Position numbers and translations under genes: made by a program. Under the pieces are notes generated by a model. It was given only the letters and a program-made list of their open reading frames with translations. It was not told the DNA's origin and made no database searches. This document shows positions 1 to 8,594 of a stretch of 64,000 nucleotides of DNA, piece by piece; positions within the stretch are counted from its first letter, which is position 1; every line of letters begins with the position of its first letter. Origin of the DNA: Halorubellus salinus (GTDB taxonomy: Archaea; Halobacteriota; Halobacteria; Halobacteriales; Natrialbaceae); the NCBI RefSeq assembly GCF_020567525.1, contig NZ_JAJCVI010000007.1, positions 207,334-271,333 on the forward strand, written 5' to 3'.

Positions 1-2
1 TG

Positions 3-359
3 GACGCGGACGCACTTCCGTCGGACGAGCCGACGACGCTGCAGGCGCCGTACTTCGTGGTCGAGTACGAGCACGACGGCGTCCGGTCTCGGGAGACCGT
101 CGTGCCCTCGCGGCTCGATACCACCGCCAGCGAGTGGTGTTCCGCAGCCCTCGCCCCGATGGACGGTGCCGAGTCCCTGCTGCGTGGCGTGTCCGGCGTG
201 GAGTCGCCCGCCGAGACGTCACGGGTGCAGGCCGGGGACGTGACCTCGAAGCTCGATGACTACGCGGACAAGAGCGTGCTCGGACTCTCCTACACCGATG
301 CCGTCAGCGACGCCGTGCCGGACGACGGCGTGCGGGTCGCCAAGGAGGTGTCGGACTGA
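3..359 (+). CDS. C-terminal part of an unknown protein (cut by window edge)
   Basis: The reading frame is open from the first bases of the window, so the gene begins upstream. The visible 118 residues are acidic, have no membrane segment and show no motif I recognise. The stop codon overlaps the start of the bactofilin-like gene by one base (TGATG), so the two are almost certainly co-transcribed and translationally coupled. An internal GTG at 57 could be called as a start, but the frame continues to the left of it. Confidence 0.6.
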   Translation, partial: DADALPSDEPTTLQAPYFVVEYEHDGVRSRETVVPSRLDTTASEWCSAALAPMDGAESLLRGVSGVESPAETSRVQAGDVTSKLDDYADKSVLGLSYTDAVSDAVPDDGVRVAKEVSD

Positions 360-1162
360 TGGCGCACATCGAGCAGACGCGCGCGGTCGTCGAGGCCGAT
401 GAGACCTACGACGGGCGAATCATTCCCACGGAGCAGGCCGAGCTGGACCGTCCGGTTCGGCTTCGAGCGGACGCTACGGTCCGCGGGAGCGTATACGGCG
501 GCAGCGTCGAGACCGACGAAGGAGCCACCGTCGAGGGGTCAGTGATGGCCAGCGACGGCATCGAACTCGATGGCGGGCACGTCGCCGGAGAGCTCGGAAC
601 GCCTGGGAAGGTGACTGCGGACGGCGCTCGTATCGACGGCACTGTCACTGGAACGCGCGTCCGACTGCAGAACACCGTCGTCCGCGGGAACGTCGTCGGG
701 AGCGACGTCATCCTCGAGAACTGCGTCGTGCTCGGGCTCGCGACCGCCGACCGGTCGCTCACCGTAGAGGACTCGCTGTGCTATACGGTGCGTGCCGAAG
801 GCGAGGCCACGCTGGACGCGGCGACGCTCGTGTTGCCCCAGGCCATCTTGAACGGCCCTATCGACCTACAGTCACCGGTGGCCGTCGCGGGCCTCGGCTC
901 CATCGAGGTGGAGAGCGACGACGAGGCGCGACTCCCGGAGATGGACGAGGCGGACCTCTACGACCAGGGGGATTCGACGTACCTGACGCTCGCACAACGG
1001 GTGTTGAACCTCGAGAAGGTCACCGACCGGCTCTCGGAGCTGGAGGACGCGGTGATGACGGCGGTCGACGACACGAGTGACGACGAGGGCGCGGAGATGT
1101 CCGTCGACGACGTCCTCGCGCTCCTCGATGTCGACTCGGACCGGGTGTCCGCGGCGGACTAA
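359..1162 (+). CDS. bactofilin-like polymer-forming cytoskeletal protein
   Basis: This 267-residue acidic protein has a central run (about residues 25-150) of short beta-strand turns rich in V, G and T, such as RGSVYGGSVETDEGATVEGS. This is the right-handed beta-helix pattern of the bactofilin/polymer-forming cytoskeletal family, whose members self-assemble into filaments. The C-terminal third is a charged, probably helical tail containing LNLEKVTDRLSELEDAV, suited to coiled-coil contacts. It overlaps the preceding gene by one base. The fold is read from the pattern; partner and cellular role are unknown. In bacteria such scaffolds anchor cell-shape or motility machinery. The HEAT, vWA, LysM and ATPase genes nearby may use it as a platform, but that is inference. 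Confidence 0.6.
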   Translation: MAHIEQTRAVVEADETYDGRIIPTEQAELDRPVRLRADATVRGSVYGGSVETDEGATVEGSVMASDGIELDGGHVAGELGTPGKVTADGARIDGTVTGTRVRLQNTVVRGNVVGSDVILENCVVLGLATADRSLTVEDSLCYTVRAEGEATLDAATLVLPQAILNGPIDLQSPVAVAGLGSIEVESDDEARLPEMDEADLYDQGDSTYLTLAQRVLNLEKVTDRLSELEDAVMTAVDDTSDDEGAEMSVDDVLALLDVDSDRVSAAD

Positions 1163-1369
1163 CCACCCGGAACGGAGGCGCTTCCCGGTATCGGCTCTCC
1201 TCGGGAGAGCAGCCAACGACCCGACGAATCGCCTCGATGACCGACCAACACGGTGAACCACCGTGCTACCTGGTGCCGGTTCGACATCGGTCACGAGACA
1301 TGGTCACCGGGTCGGTCGAAGCCCCCGTCAGCCACGATGCATTTCAGGCGCCTGCACGTGAGTCGACGT

Positions 1370-2275
1370 ATGCAACGTGACGCTGCCCGCGGCGTGTTGC
1401 TCGGACTGGCGTGTGGGGATGCGCTCGGCCGCCCGGTCGAGTTCTCCTCGCCGATGAGAATCAGCGCCGAGTACGGGCACTTGGAGGAGATGGTCGGCCA
1501 CGGCACGTGGAATCAGCCGGCGGGCACGATCACGGACGACACCGAACAGGCGCTGTGTATCGCGCGCAGTCTCGTCGACGAGGGCGGGTTCGACCCGGCG
1601 GACGTCGCCGCGCGGTTCGTGGCGTGGTACGAGTCCGACCCGTTCGACATCGGCCGCATGACGGCGCGCTCGCTTCGCGCGATACAGCAGGGCGAGCCGT
1701 GGGACGAGGCCGGCCAGCGGGTCTGGGAGGAGAGTCCCGAGGGCCAGAACGCGGGGAACGGCAGCGTGATGCGGTGTCCGCCACTCGCCGTCGCGTACGC
1801 CCACGACCGAGACCGACTCACGGCGGTCAGCCGCCAGTCCTCACAGATAACGCACGCCGACCCGCGATGCACGGCCGGCTGTGCCATCCTGAATCACGCG
1901 GTCGCCGGCCTCCTCGAGGACGAGGCCACGCCACTCCAGGACGCACTCGACGCCATCGACGACGCACCCACCGAACTCGTCGACGCACTCCAACCGATCG
2001 CCGACCGCGAAACCCCCGAGACGCTGGAGACCTCGGGATACGTCGTGCACTCGCTCCAGACTGCACTCCACGACGCGCTCACGGCCGACAGCGCGAGGGA
2101 CGCCATCGTCGTCGCCGTCAACCGCGGGGGCGACGCCGACACCATCGGCGCCATCGCCGGCGCCGTCGCAGGCGCTCGCTTCGGCGCTAGCGACATCCCC
2201 GAACGGTGGCTCGAGAGCATCGACGAACGCGGCGAACTCCAAGCACTCGCTGACGACCTCCGCGACCTCGCCTGA
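1370..2275 (+). CDS. ADP-ribosylglycohydrolase family protein (copy A)
   Basis: A 301-residue member of the DraG/ARH fold, which removes ADP-ribose from proteins or nucleic acids using a binuclear Mg centre. The N-terminal metal motif TDDT is at residues 55-58, the GNGSVMR segment lies in the middle, and the C-terminal motif RGGDADTIGAIAGAVAGA supplies the second set of metal-binding aspartates. I start at ATG 1370, giving MQRDAARGVLLGLACGDALG at the usual family N-terminus; longer in-frame starts add an arginine-rich stretch that looks non-coding. A close paralogue of identical length lies at 33772. It is a single gene with a 200-bp upstream gap. The substrate cannot be deduced. Confidence 0.88.
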   Translation: MQRDAARGVLLGLACGDALGRPVEFSSPMRISAEYGHLEEMVGHGTWNQPAGTITDDTEQALCIARSLVDEGGFDPADVAARFVAWYESDPFDIGRMTARSLRAIQQGEPWDEAGQRVWEESPEGQNAGNGSVMRCPPLAVAYAHDRDRLTAVSRQSSQITHADPRCTAGCAILNHAVAGLLEDEATPLQDALDAIDDAPTELVDALQPIADRETPETLETSGYVVHSLQTALHDALTADSARDAIVVAVNRGGDADTIGAIAGAVAGARFGASDIPERWLESIDERGELQALADDLRDLA

Positions 2276-2345
2276 CGGTGAACTCGCCCTCGCATACCCA
2301 CGAGTCTCCGACACGTCTCGGACGACACGGCTTCGACCGCAGAGC

Positions 2346-3164
2346 TCAGCGCTCGCGGGACAGGATTCGCTGTATCTCGAAGCGCACCGTCTGGTTGTCC
2401 TCGCAAGATAGCCGTGACGCAAGCGTTGTCCGCGTCTCGGCGTCGACGGCCGCACCGAGCCCTCGGGCGGCACGTGCGCGAACGCGCCAGTGCTCGTCGT
2501 GCAACTGCTCGACGACCGCGGAACGTACGGCAGACAGCCGGTCGGCTCGGTCGTCGGCGGCAAACCCGTCGTCCCTGGTTGTCCCACCGTCGGTGTTCGT
2601 CCCGGCGTTCAGCGCCTCGACCCACGCGGTGAGGGTCTCCACCGCCGCCGCACGCACCTCTTGCTCGTGGTCGGTCGTACGCTCCAGGACGGCATCGCGG
2701 ATCGTCGGGGCCCACCCGCCGAACCTGTGAGGTGGCGTCGCGAACAGGCTGAGCACGCGCTTCCGTAGCACGGTGTCGCGTCCCTCGAGGTGGTCGAGGA
2801 GCGCGGGCACGGCCTTGTTGGGTGCTGCTTCGACGAGTTCGGTAGCGACCGCGGTATCGAGCAGGCGCTTGCAGTAGTCGACGTCTTCGAGGTGGAGGAG
2901 CCGGGAGAGCCGGTCGGTGTCGTCGGTCGCGATGGCGACGCGTCCGCGGACGGTGACGAGGTCGCTCCATCGGTCGTCGCCGGGCCGGATGGCGTCGGCC
3001 CACGCCCAGAGGGTCTCTTGGACCGGCGCGAGCGCGTGCGGTGCGGACTCCGTGACGGATTCGAGCACCACGAGGGCGTCTTTGGGGGGTGCCGTCACCC
3101 CTTCGATACCCTCGGCCGCGCTGGCGGCGACCGCGTCCGGTGCTCGCTCGTGTCGCGGAAGCAC
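2346..3164 (-). CDS. HEAT-repeat protein, minus strand
   Basis: A 272-residue acidic protein made of paired helices typical of HEAT repeats, for example VRAAAVETLTAWVEALNAG and WRVRARAARGLGAAV near the C-terminus. These are protein-docking scaffolds. The only in-frame start before an upstream stop is GTG 3164, and the frame becomes non-coding-looking just beyond it. The start overlaps, head to head, the apparent start of another HEAT gene on the plus strand (GTG 3140), leaving no room for promoters. This suggests that both 5' ends were lost at a rearrangement junction. It may therefore be an N-terminally truncated gene. Function unknown. Confidence 0.6.
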   Translation of the reverse strand: MLPRHERAPDAVAASAAEGIEGVTAPPKDALVVLESVTESAPHALAPVQETLWAWADAIRPGDDRWSDLVTVRGRVAIATDDTDRLSRLLHLEDVDYCKRLLDTAVATELVEAAPNKAVPALLDHLEGRDTVLRKRVLSLFATPPHRFGGWAPTIRDAVLERTTDHEQEVRAAAVETLTAWVEALNAGTNTDGGTTRDDGFAADDRADRLSAVRSAVVEQLHDEHWRVRARAARGLGAAVDAETRTTLASRLSCEDNQTVRFEIQRILSRER

Positions 3165-4057
3165 CCGACGTGGAACGTGCGAGCGGCGCTATCGTCGTCG
3201 CCGAGCTGTCCGAGACGCTCGTCGCGGGCGACGACGGGACGGCCACGGAACCCCTCGTGGAACGCATCCATACAGCCGAGGGCGTGGAGCGCACGCTCGC
3301 CGCCAGGACGCTCGGCGAACACGCCGCCAAGACCAGCGCAGTCGACGACGCCACGAACAAACCAGTCGAGGGCGACACGAACGCCGAAGAACCCGATTGA
3401 TCGAGTAGCGGTGACCCGCTGTCGCGTGCGCTGGCCGACGGCATTCGCGAAGGAGGCGTCGCGCGAGCGACCATCGCCGCGGAGGCGCTCGGACTGGCTA
3501 TCGCGGCGACGTACGACGACCGCCCGGGCCCGCTGGAGTCGCAGCTCCGAACCGCAGTCGCCAACGCGAAGCCGGGCGACCGCGGGTTGGCGGCACGCGC
3601 GCTCGGGCTCGCAACAGCGGCCACCGTCGCCAGGGAAGTGACGGCCGACGATCCCGCGGCGTCGCCAGCGGTCGCCGACCTCCGGGACCGTGTGCAGTCC
3701 GCGGAGAGCGCTGACCGTGCGGCGGCGGCCTGGGGGCTCGGGACTGTCATCGCAAACAGTAACGCGCGGCCTCTCGCCGACGTGCTCGTCGCGCGCATCG
3801 ACGCACCGCCAGTCGGCCTCGACCGCCGCAAGCGCGACGCCATCGAATCGCTCGTCGCGTTCGCCGGGCAACTCCGCGAGGCGTACGTCGCCGGCGAACT
3901 GACGACGCCGATCACCACCCGCGAACTCGTCCGTATCGCGACGTTCATGGAGGACGACTTCATGGACCTCGAGACCGCAACCGAGAGCGAGCTGCTCGCT
4001 CGCGTCGACGACCACGACACCTCGCTGGTCGCGACGCTCCTCGAGAAGTCACTCTAG
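3140..4057 (+). pseudogene. HEAT-repeat protein, plus strand, interrupted by an in-frame stop
   Basis: One reading frame stays protein-like from about 3140 to the stop at 4055, but a TGA at 3398-3400 breaks it. The part before it (86 residues, containing VERTLAARTLGEHAAK) and the part after it (containing ATIAAEALGLAIAA and DRGLAARALGLATAATV) both show HEAT-type alanine-rich helices. Between the TGA and 3587 there is no ATG, GTG or TTG in frame, so the second half has no normal start near its beginning; a short product from TTG 3587 (156 residues) is the only alternative. The vWA gene starts two bases after the stop, so this is the upstream partner of that gene. Either a nonsense mutation or a sequencing error would explain it. 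Confidence 0.55.
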
Positions 4058-4059
4058 CC

Positions 4060-5955
4060 GTGGACATCGACCGCACCACCTCGCGTCGGGAACTCGCCCG
4101 GTTGTCCACCGCGGACCGCCGCTCGGAGCGACGCCGCACCGAACTCCAGCGCCTCGCGAACGTCCTCACCGGTCCCGACCTCGACGTCCGCGTGACCTTC
4201 CAGGAGACGGGCGCGTTCGCGCGGCCCGGCCCGGACTCGGCCCCCCACGACTTCGAGATTCATATTCCCGTCACGCGCTTCGAGCAGGTCGAAACCGACC
4301 AGCCGACGCTGATCTGGGACCGCCGAGTGCAGTTCGCGCTGCTCTTCCACGAACTCGGGCACGTCACGTACTCTGACTTCGAGCGGTTCGAACGGCGCCA
4401 GGCCGACGTCAAGTCCCGGCACCGCGAGCTCTTCCGGAGCCTCTACAACGCCGCCGAGGACGTCGTCATCGAAGCCCAGTTGGCCGAAGAGTACTCGCTA
4501 GCGCGGGACTTCCGGACGCTCAACGACACCTTCCGAACGCTCCAGCACCAGGACCACGAGCGGTACGTCGACGCGTTCGCGCCCGACGACGCGTTCACGT
4601 TCACCGTCTACGAGGCGGTCTGCATCGGCATCCTCGCCCACGGGTTCGGCGCGGAGTCCCGGTTTCAGGCCGTCCTGGACCCCGTCGAGGACCGCTACCG
4701 CGTCCACGACGGCCGCCGCGACGTCCTCGTCGCCCTGGCCCCCGACATCGACGCGTTCGTTGAGGACGTCCTCGCCACGCCGGACGGCGCCGAGCGCGTG
4801 GACCGCAGCGTCGCGTTCTTCGAGACCGTCCGCGACGCGCTCGCGGACCTCCCCTCCGTGCAGGCGATTCGACTGCAGACCGAGGGCTTCAGGCCGGTCG
4901 AGGCAGGCGAGTTCGTGCTCGGGACCGCCGGCCGCGCGACCGACCTCCCCACCGACGGCGACGCGACGGCCGGTGGCCCCGGAACGGCTGGACCCGGCGG
5001 CGGTCGCGCCGACACCGCACCCACGGGGACTGGGACCGGTAGCCCTGCCGACGGTGGTGGTGGCCGGCGGTCTGGAACCTGCTCCGGTCGAGACGGGACC
5101 GGCGGCCAGTCGCCCGGCGATGACCCGCTCTCAGAGCTCCTCGACGACGACGACCGGACGCAGTCCCCACTGGAGCGCGAGGCGGCGACGCTCCTCGACC
5201 TCGTCGACGCGGACGACGTCGGTCTCGAGAGCGCGAGCGTCGTCGAGATCGACGACGCCGAGGGCGACAGACGGCGCTGGGAGGCCGCCAAGGACCGTGC
5301 GAAGCCATTGGCGAACGATCTCCGGAGCGCGCTCCGACGGCGTCGTCGCGCGGACGAACGCGTCGGCCAACGCACGGGCCGGATCGACCCGCAGCGACTC
5401 GCCCGCGCGGCCCAGGGCCGCGACCGCGTGTTCAAGCGCCGCGTCCGCGGCGACGACCGCGACTACCGCTGCCTCATCGTCCTCGACCGCTCCGGGTCGA
5501 TGGACGGCGGCCGGATCAGGGACGCCGAATCAGCGACCGCACAGCTCGTCTACGCGCTCCACGACGTCGGAATAGACGTCTCCGTGCTCTCACTCCTGGA
5601 GGACCGCCCGCACCTGGAACTCCCGTTCGGCGCTACGCTCGACCGCTACGCCGACGCCCTAACCAGACAGCGCGCCCGCGGCTGGACGCCGCTGTCGGAC
5701 ACCCTCGAGATCGCGCGCCACCGCCTGGACGACGGCTCCGGGAGTCGCCCGTTCATCGTCGTCGTCACCGACGGCCACCCCGACGACGAGGAGGCGTTCC
5801 TCGACCAACTCGAACGCTGTACCGTCCCCGTCTACGGCGTCTACATCGACGGCGACCCCGGCGACCACGCCCAGTTCTTCGACCGCATCGTCTACACCGG
5901 GAGCGACTCGCTCGACGCGACGCTCCGCGCGCTCGCCCGGCGACTCATCTCCTGA
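4060..5955 (+). CDS. CobT-like protein with HExxH motif and C-terminal vWA domain
   Basis: A 631-residue protein in three parts. The N-terminal region carries HELGH at residues 97-101 followed by an AAEDVVIEAQ helix, the layout of zinc-metallopeptidase-like domains seen in some vWA proteins. Residues 290-365 are a low-complexity G/T/P-rich linker. The C-terminal region (about 467-631) is a von Willebrand A domain with an intact MIDAS site: DRSGS at 476-480, a threonine near 543 (GWTPLSD) and an aspartate near 571 (VTDG). Such proteins usually work with an AAA+ ATPase of the MoxR or CobS type; none is next to it here, although a HerA-type ATPase lies 2.6 kb away. GTG 4060 is the start, two bases after the HEAT gene's stop, which indicates coupling. 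Substrate unknown. Confidence 0.75.
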   Translation: MDIDRTTSRRELARLSTADRRSERRRTELQRLANVLTGPDLDVRVTFQETGAFARPGPDSAPHDFEIHIPVTRFEQVETDQPTLIWDRRVQFALLFHELGHVTYSDFERFERRQADVKSRHRELFRSLYNAAEDVVIEAQLAEEYSLARDFRTLNDTFRTLQHQDHERYVDAFAPDDAFTFTVYEAVCIGILAHGFGAESRFQAVLDPVEDRYRVHDGRRDVLVALAPDIDAFVEDVLATPDGAERVDRSVAFFETVRDALADLPSVQAIRLQTEGFRPVEAGEFVLGTAGRATDLPTDGDATAGGPGTAGPGGGRADTAPTGTGTGSPADGGGGRRSGTCSGRDGTGGQSPGDDPLSELLDDDDRTQSPLEREAATLLDLVDADDVGLESASVVEIDDAEGDRRRWEAAKDRAKPLANDLRSALRRRRRADERVGQRTGRIDPQRLARAAQGRDRVFKRRVRGDDRDYRCLIVLDRSGSMDGGRIRDAESATAQLVYALHDVGIDVSVLSLLEDRPHLELPFGATLDRYADALTRQRARGWTPLSDTLEIARHRLDDGSGSRPFIVVVTDGHPDDEEAFLDQLERCTVPVYGVYIDGDPGDHAQFFDRIVYTGSDSLDATLRALARRLIS

Positions 5956-6041
5956 CGCACCCTCGCCCGAACAGTGCACGTGGCGAGGTCAGGCCACGAC
6001 CCCGGCGAGGACGGAGGGTTCCGTTCCGGCTCGCGTGACGC

Positions 6042-8594
6042 TCAGAACGGGCCTTCGCCGACTCCGAACGAGTCCGGGGCATCGTACTCGCCCCGGTCGA
6101 ACTGTTCGGCGGTCTCCTGTGACGGGATCTCCAGTTCGTCCCCGGGATGGATGAGGTCGGGGTCGTCGATGCTCGCCGTCTCCACGTCCGCTTCGGCGCT
6201 TGCATCCGACGCGGCCTGCTGGAGGTCCTCCGCGCCATCGTCACCACTGTCGACGTCGTCACCCTCTGCTTCCGCGTCGCCTTCCGACGCAGCGTCAGCG
6301 CGTTCCTCGTCGGTCTCGAACTCGCTATCGACCGATTCTGCATCGAGTTCGGCCTCGCCGAGCCCCTCCGCGGCTGCCTCCTCACCGTCGACCTCGCTCT
6401 TGTTCGCTTCGTAGATCACGCCCCACATCTCCGGGTCGCCGTACTCGTCCTCCGCGATGCTTGAGAGGGTGTCCCCAGCCTCCACCGTCCGCGTGTGGCC
6501 TCCCTCGCCAGCCCCTTCTGTCTCGGGTTCCGCCCCGCCTTCTGCCTGGCCGTCGACTGACTCCTCGGACCCGGTGTCGCCGATATCCTCGGGGTCGTCC
6601 GACGCGGGTCCCATGTGGATACCGGTCGCGTCCTTCTCCGGGTTCAAGTCGGTGTCGTCGCCGATACCAGCCGCCTCCTCACCGATTGCCTCGCCGGGAG
6701 GTGTTCCCTCCCTCGCCTCCGTGTCAGCACCGTCGTCAGTGTCCTCCGATGCGGGACCCATGTGGATGCCATTCGCGTCCTTCTCCGGGTTCAGGTCGGC
6801 CTCGCCATCGTCCTCGGGTTCCGCTGCACCTTCCAGCGGTTCGCTCGAAGCCTCGACGCCGAACGCACCGTCACCCTTGCCATCGTCACCGGCAGCGTCG
6901 CCTGCGTCCTCGACCGATGCGTTCGAGAGGTTCGAAGCGGCTCGGCCCTCTACAGGATCGGCATCCCCGTCGTCCGCTGCGTCGGCAGCACCGTCGACCG
7001 CGCCGTCGGAGACTTCCGACGCAGCCGTACCGATGGCATCGCTTGCCCCATCGACGGACTCACTTCCAGACGCGGGCTGGTCGACGTCGTCGCTCGCAGC
7101 TTCGATGTCCCCGAGTGCCTCGTTCGTCACCTGTTCGCTGTGATCCTCGACCGCCTGCCCGAACGTCTCGGCGTCGATGTCACCCCGGGCTACGGCATCG
7201 GCCGCGTCCCCTATCGAATCGAACCCTCCAGCGAGGTCGTCACCGTCGCCGGCAGCCGACTCGCCGTCCGTGCGTTCACTGGCGTCCACAGCCACCGATT
7301 CGTCGCCGAAACTCGTGGGGGTCTCGCCGCCTTGACTCGGTCTTTGGTCGACGCTCGCGTCACCACGGTCACCGTCACCGACCGCTTGCTCGGCGTTCGA
7401 CACCATCTCATCAATCACCTGCTCGTTGTAGTCCTCGACGGCCGCCCCGTAGGTCTCGGCGTCGATGTCGCCGTTCGCCACCGCCTCCGTAGCTGCGTCC
7501 AACGAGTCGAACTGCCCCGCGAGCGCAGCATCTCCCTCGCCACTCGCATCGCCCGCGTTCGACCCATCGCCGTCTTCAGCGTCCGACCCATCGCCATCTT
7601 CAGCGTTCGAACCAACGCTATCGCCCGCGTTCGACCCATCGCCATCTTCAGCGTCCGACCCATCGCCATCTTTAGCGTCGTCGCTACGCTCGGCCGTGTC
7701 GGTTGGAGGATTGGTGCCATCGCGTCCGTCACCGCTTCGCTCGCCGTCCTCCTCGGTCGACGTTTCCTCGTCGGCCTTCTCGTAGACGAGGTCGACGTAC
7801 ATGTCGGTGTGCGCTTCGACCCGTTGCTGGAAGCTCTCGCGGTCGAGCTCCCCGCTCACCATCGCTGCCGCCGCCTCCCCCAGGTTCTCGTACTCGTCGC
7901 CCAACGCGGGGTCCGCTTGCTCGCCGCCGGTCGTCTCCGCTGGTGTGCCGTCCCCACCGTCACCCTCTGCGGCGTCCGCGTCGCCCTCACTGCTGGCGGC
8001 CGTCGCATCGACCGACTCGGCCGCGTCGTCTGGCCTCTCGACGTCGAGTTCCCCGGCCTCGGCCGCCTCGCGAACGTCGTTGACCACCTCGATGTTGTGG
8101 TCCCAGACGGCCTGGCGGAAATCGTCGCGACTGATGTCGCCGTCCAGGGCGGCATCGAGGGCGTCGGGGAGCGAGTCGAACTGGCCCGCGAGTTGGTCGC
8201 CTGAGTCCCCGGCTGAGTCGCCGGCCTCGTCGTCGGCGTCGGCTGCAGCGGCCGTGGCCGTCTCCACACCGTCTTCAGCCGCTTCGGCCACGTCATCTAC
8301 CGCCGAAGCGATGTCACTTCCGGCGTCGACGACCTCGTCCCCGGCCGCAGCAACCGCATCGCCGAACCCGCCGAGCGTGGAACCGTCTTCCTCTTCGCTC
8401 TCACCGCCGGCACTCCTCTCTTCGCTCTCACCGTCACCGCTCCCCTCACTCGCGCCCGCCTCCGTGTCACTCTCCTCCCGACCACCGTTCGCGCGGTCGC
8501 GGTCCTCGGACGACACCTGTTCGGCGTCGTCGCCGCTATCGCTCGTCTCGTCGCTCTCACGCCCGTCGTCGGGGTCTGGATTACGTTCACTCAT
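6042..8594 (-). CDS. 850-residue acidic repeat protein with C-terminal LysM domain
   Basis: An extremely acidic, mostly low-complexity protein. It holds four imperfect copies of a folded module of about 45 residues (such as LAGQFDSLDAATEAVANGDI followed by a helix ending in a V-E-D/A-H/Y pattern), two copies of a short NPEKDA-x-GIHMGPAS box, and tandem D-G-S-x-A repeats. Near the C-terminus is a split LysM domain: GDTLSSIAEDEYGDPEMWGV begins it and DDPDLIHPGDELEIP ends it, separated by an acidic insert of about 70 residues. LysM of this W-x-x-I-x-x-AN type is common in phage-tail and contractile-injection hub proteins. The stop faces the vWA gene and the start overlaps the ATPase stop (ATGA). 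No signal peptide is visible. It looks like a modular adaptor; function unknown. Confidence 0.7.
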   Translation of the reverse strand: MSERNPDPDDGRESDETSDSGDDAEQVSSEDRDRANGGREESDTEAGASEGSGDGESEERSAGGESEEEDGSTLGGFGDAVAAAGDEVVDAGSDIASAVDDVAEAAEDGVETATAAAADADDEAGDSAGDSGDQLAGQFDSLPDALDAALDGDISRDDFRQAVWDHNIEVVNDVREAAEAGELDVERPDDAAESVDATAASSEGDADAAEGDGGDGTPAETTGGEQADPALGDEYENLGEAAAAMVSGELDRESFQQRVEAHTDMYVDLVYEKADEETSTEEDGERSGDGRDGTNPPTDTAERSDDAKDGDGSDAEDGDGSNAGDSVGSNAEDGDGSDAEDGDGSNAGDASGEGDAALAGQFDSLDAATEAVANGDIDAETYGAAVEDYNEQVIDEMVSNAEQAVGDGDRGDASVDQRPSQGGETPTSFGDESVAVDASERTDGESAAGDGDDLAGGFDSIGDAADAVARGDIDAETFGQAVEDHSEQVTNEALGDIEAASDDVDQPASGSESVDGASDAIGTAASEVSDGAVDGAADAADDGDADPVEGRAASNLSNASVEDAGDAAGDDGKGDGAFGVEASSEPLEGAAEPEDDGEADLNPEKDANGIHMGPASEDTDDGADTEAREGTPPGEAIGEEAAGIGDDTDLNPEKDATGIHMGPASDDPEDIGDTGSEESVDGQAEGGAEPETEGAGEGGHTRTVEAGDTLSSIAEDEYGDPEMWGVIYEANKSEVDGEEAAAEGLGEAELDAESVDSEFETDEERADAASEGDAEAEGDDVDSGDDGAEDLQQAASDASAEADVETASIDDPDLIHPGDELEIPSQETAEQFDRGEYDAPDSFGVGEGPF
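7556..7680. repeat. 24-bp coding tandem repeat in the LysM protein gene
   Basis: Five to six imperfect 24-bp units (core ATCGCCATCTTCAGCGT on the plus strand) encode the acidic D-G-S-x-A-E/G-D repeats of the LysM protein. Near-identical units suggest recent slippage or recombination, so copy number may vary between strains. Confidence 0.6.

Noticed and set aside
1894..4020. Very long minus-strand open frame (over 700 codons)
   Set aside because: Serine- and arginine-rich composition, opposite to real genes and HEAT frames; typical antisense shadow in GC-rich haloarchaeal DNA.
4060..5955. Assigning the vWA protein as cobaltochelatase CobT
   Set aside because: HExxH plus vWA fits, but there is no CobN/CobS nearby and the context is not cobalamin.
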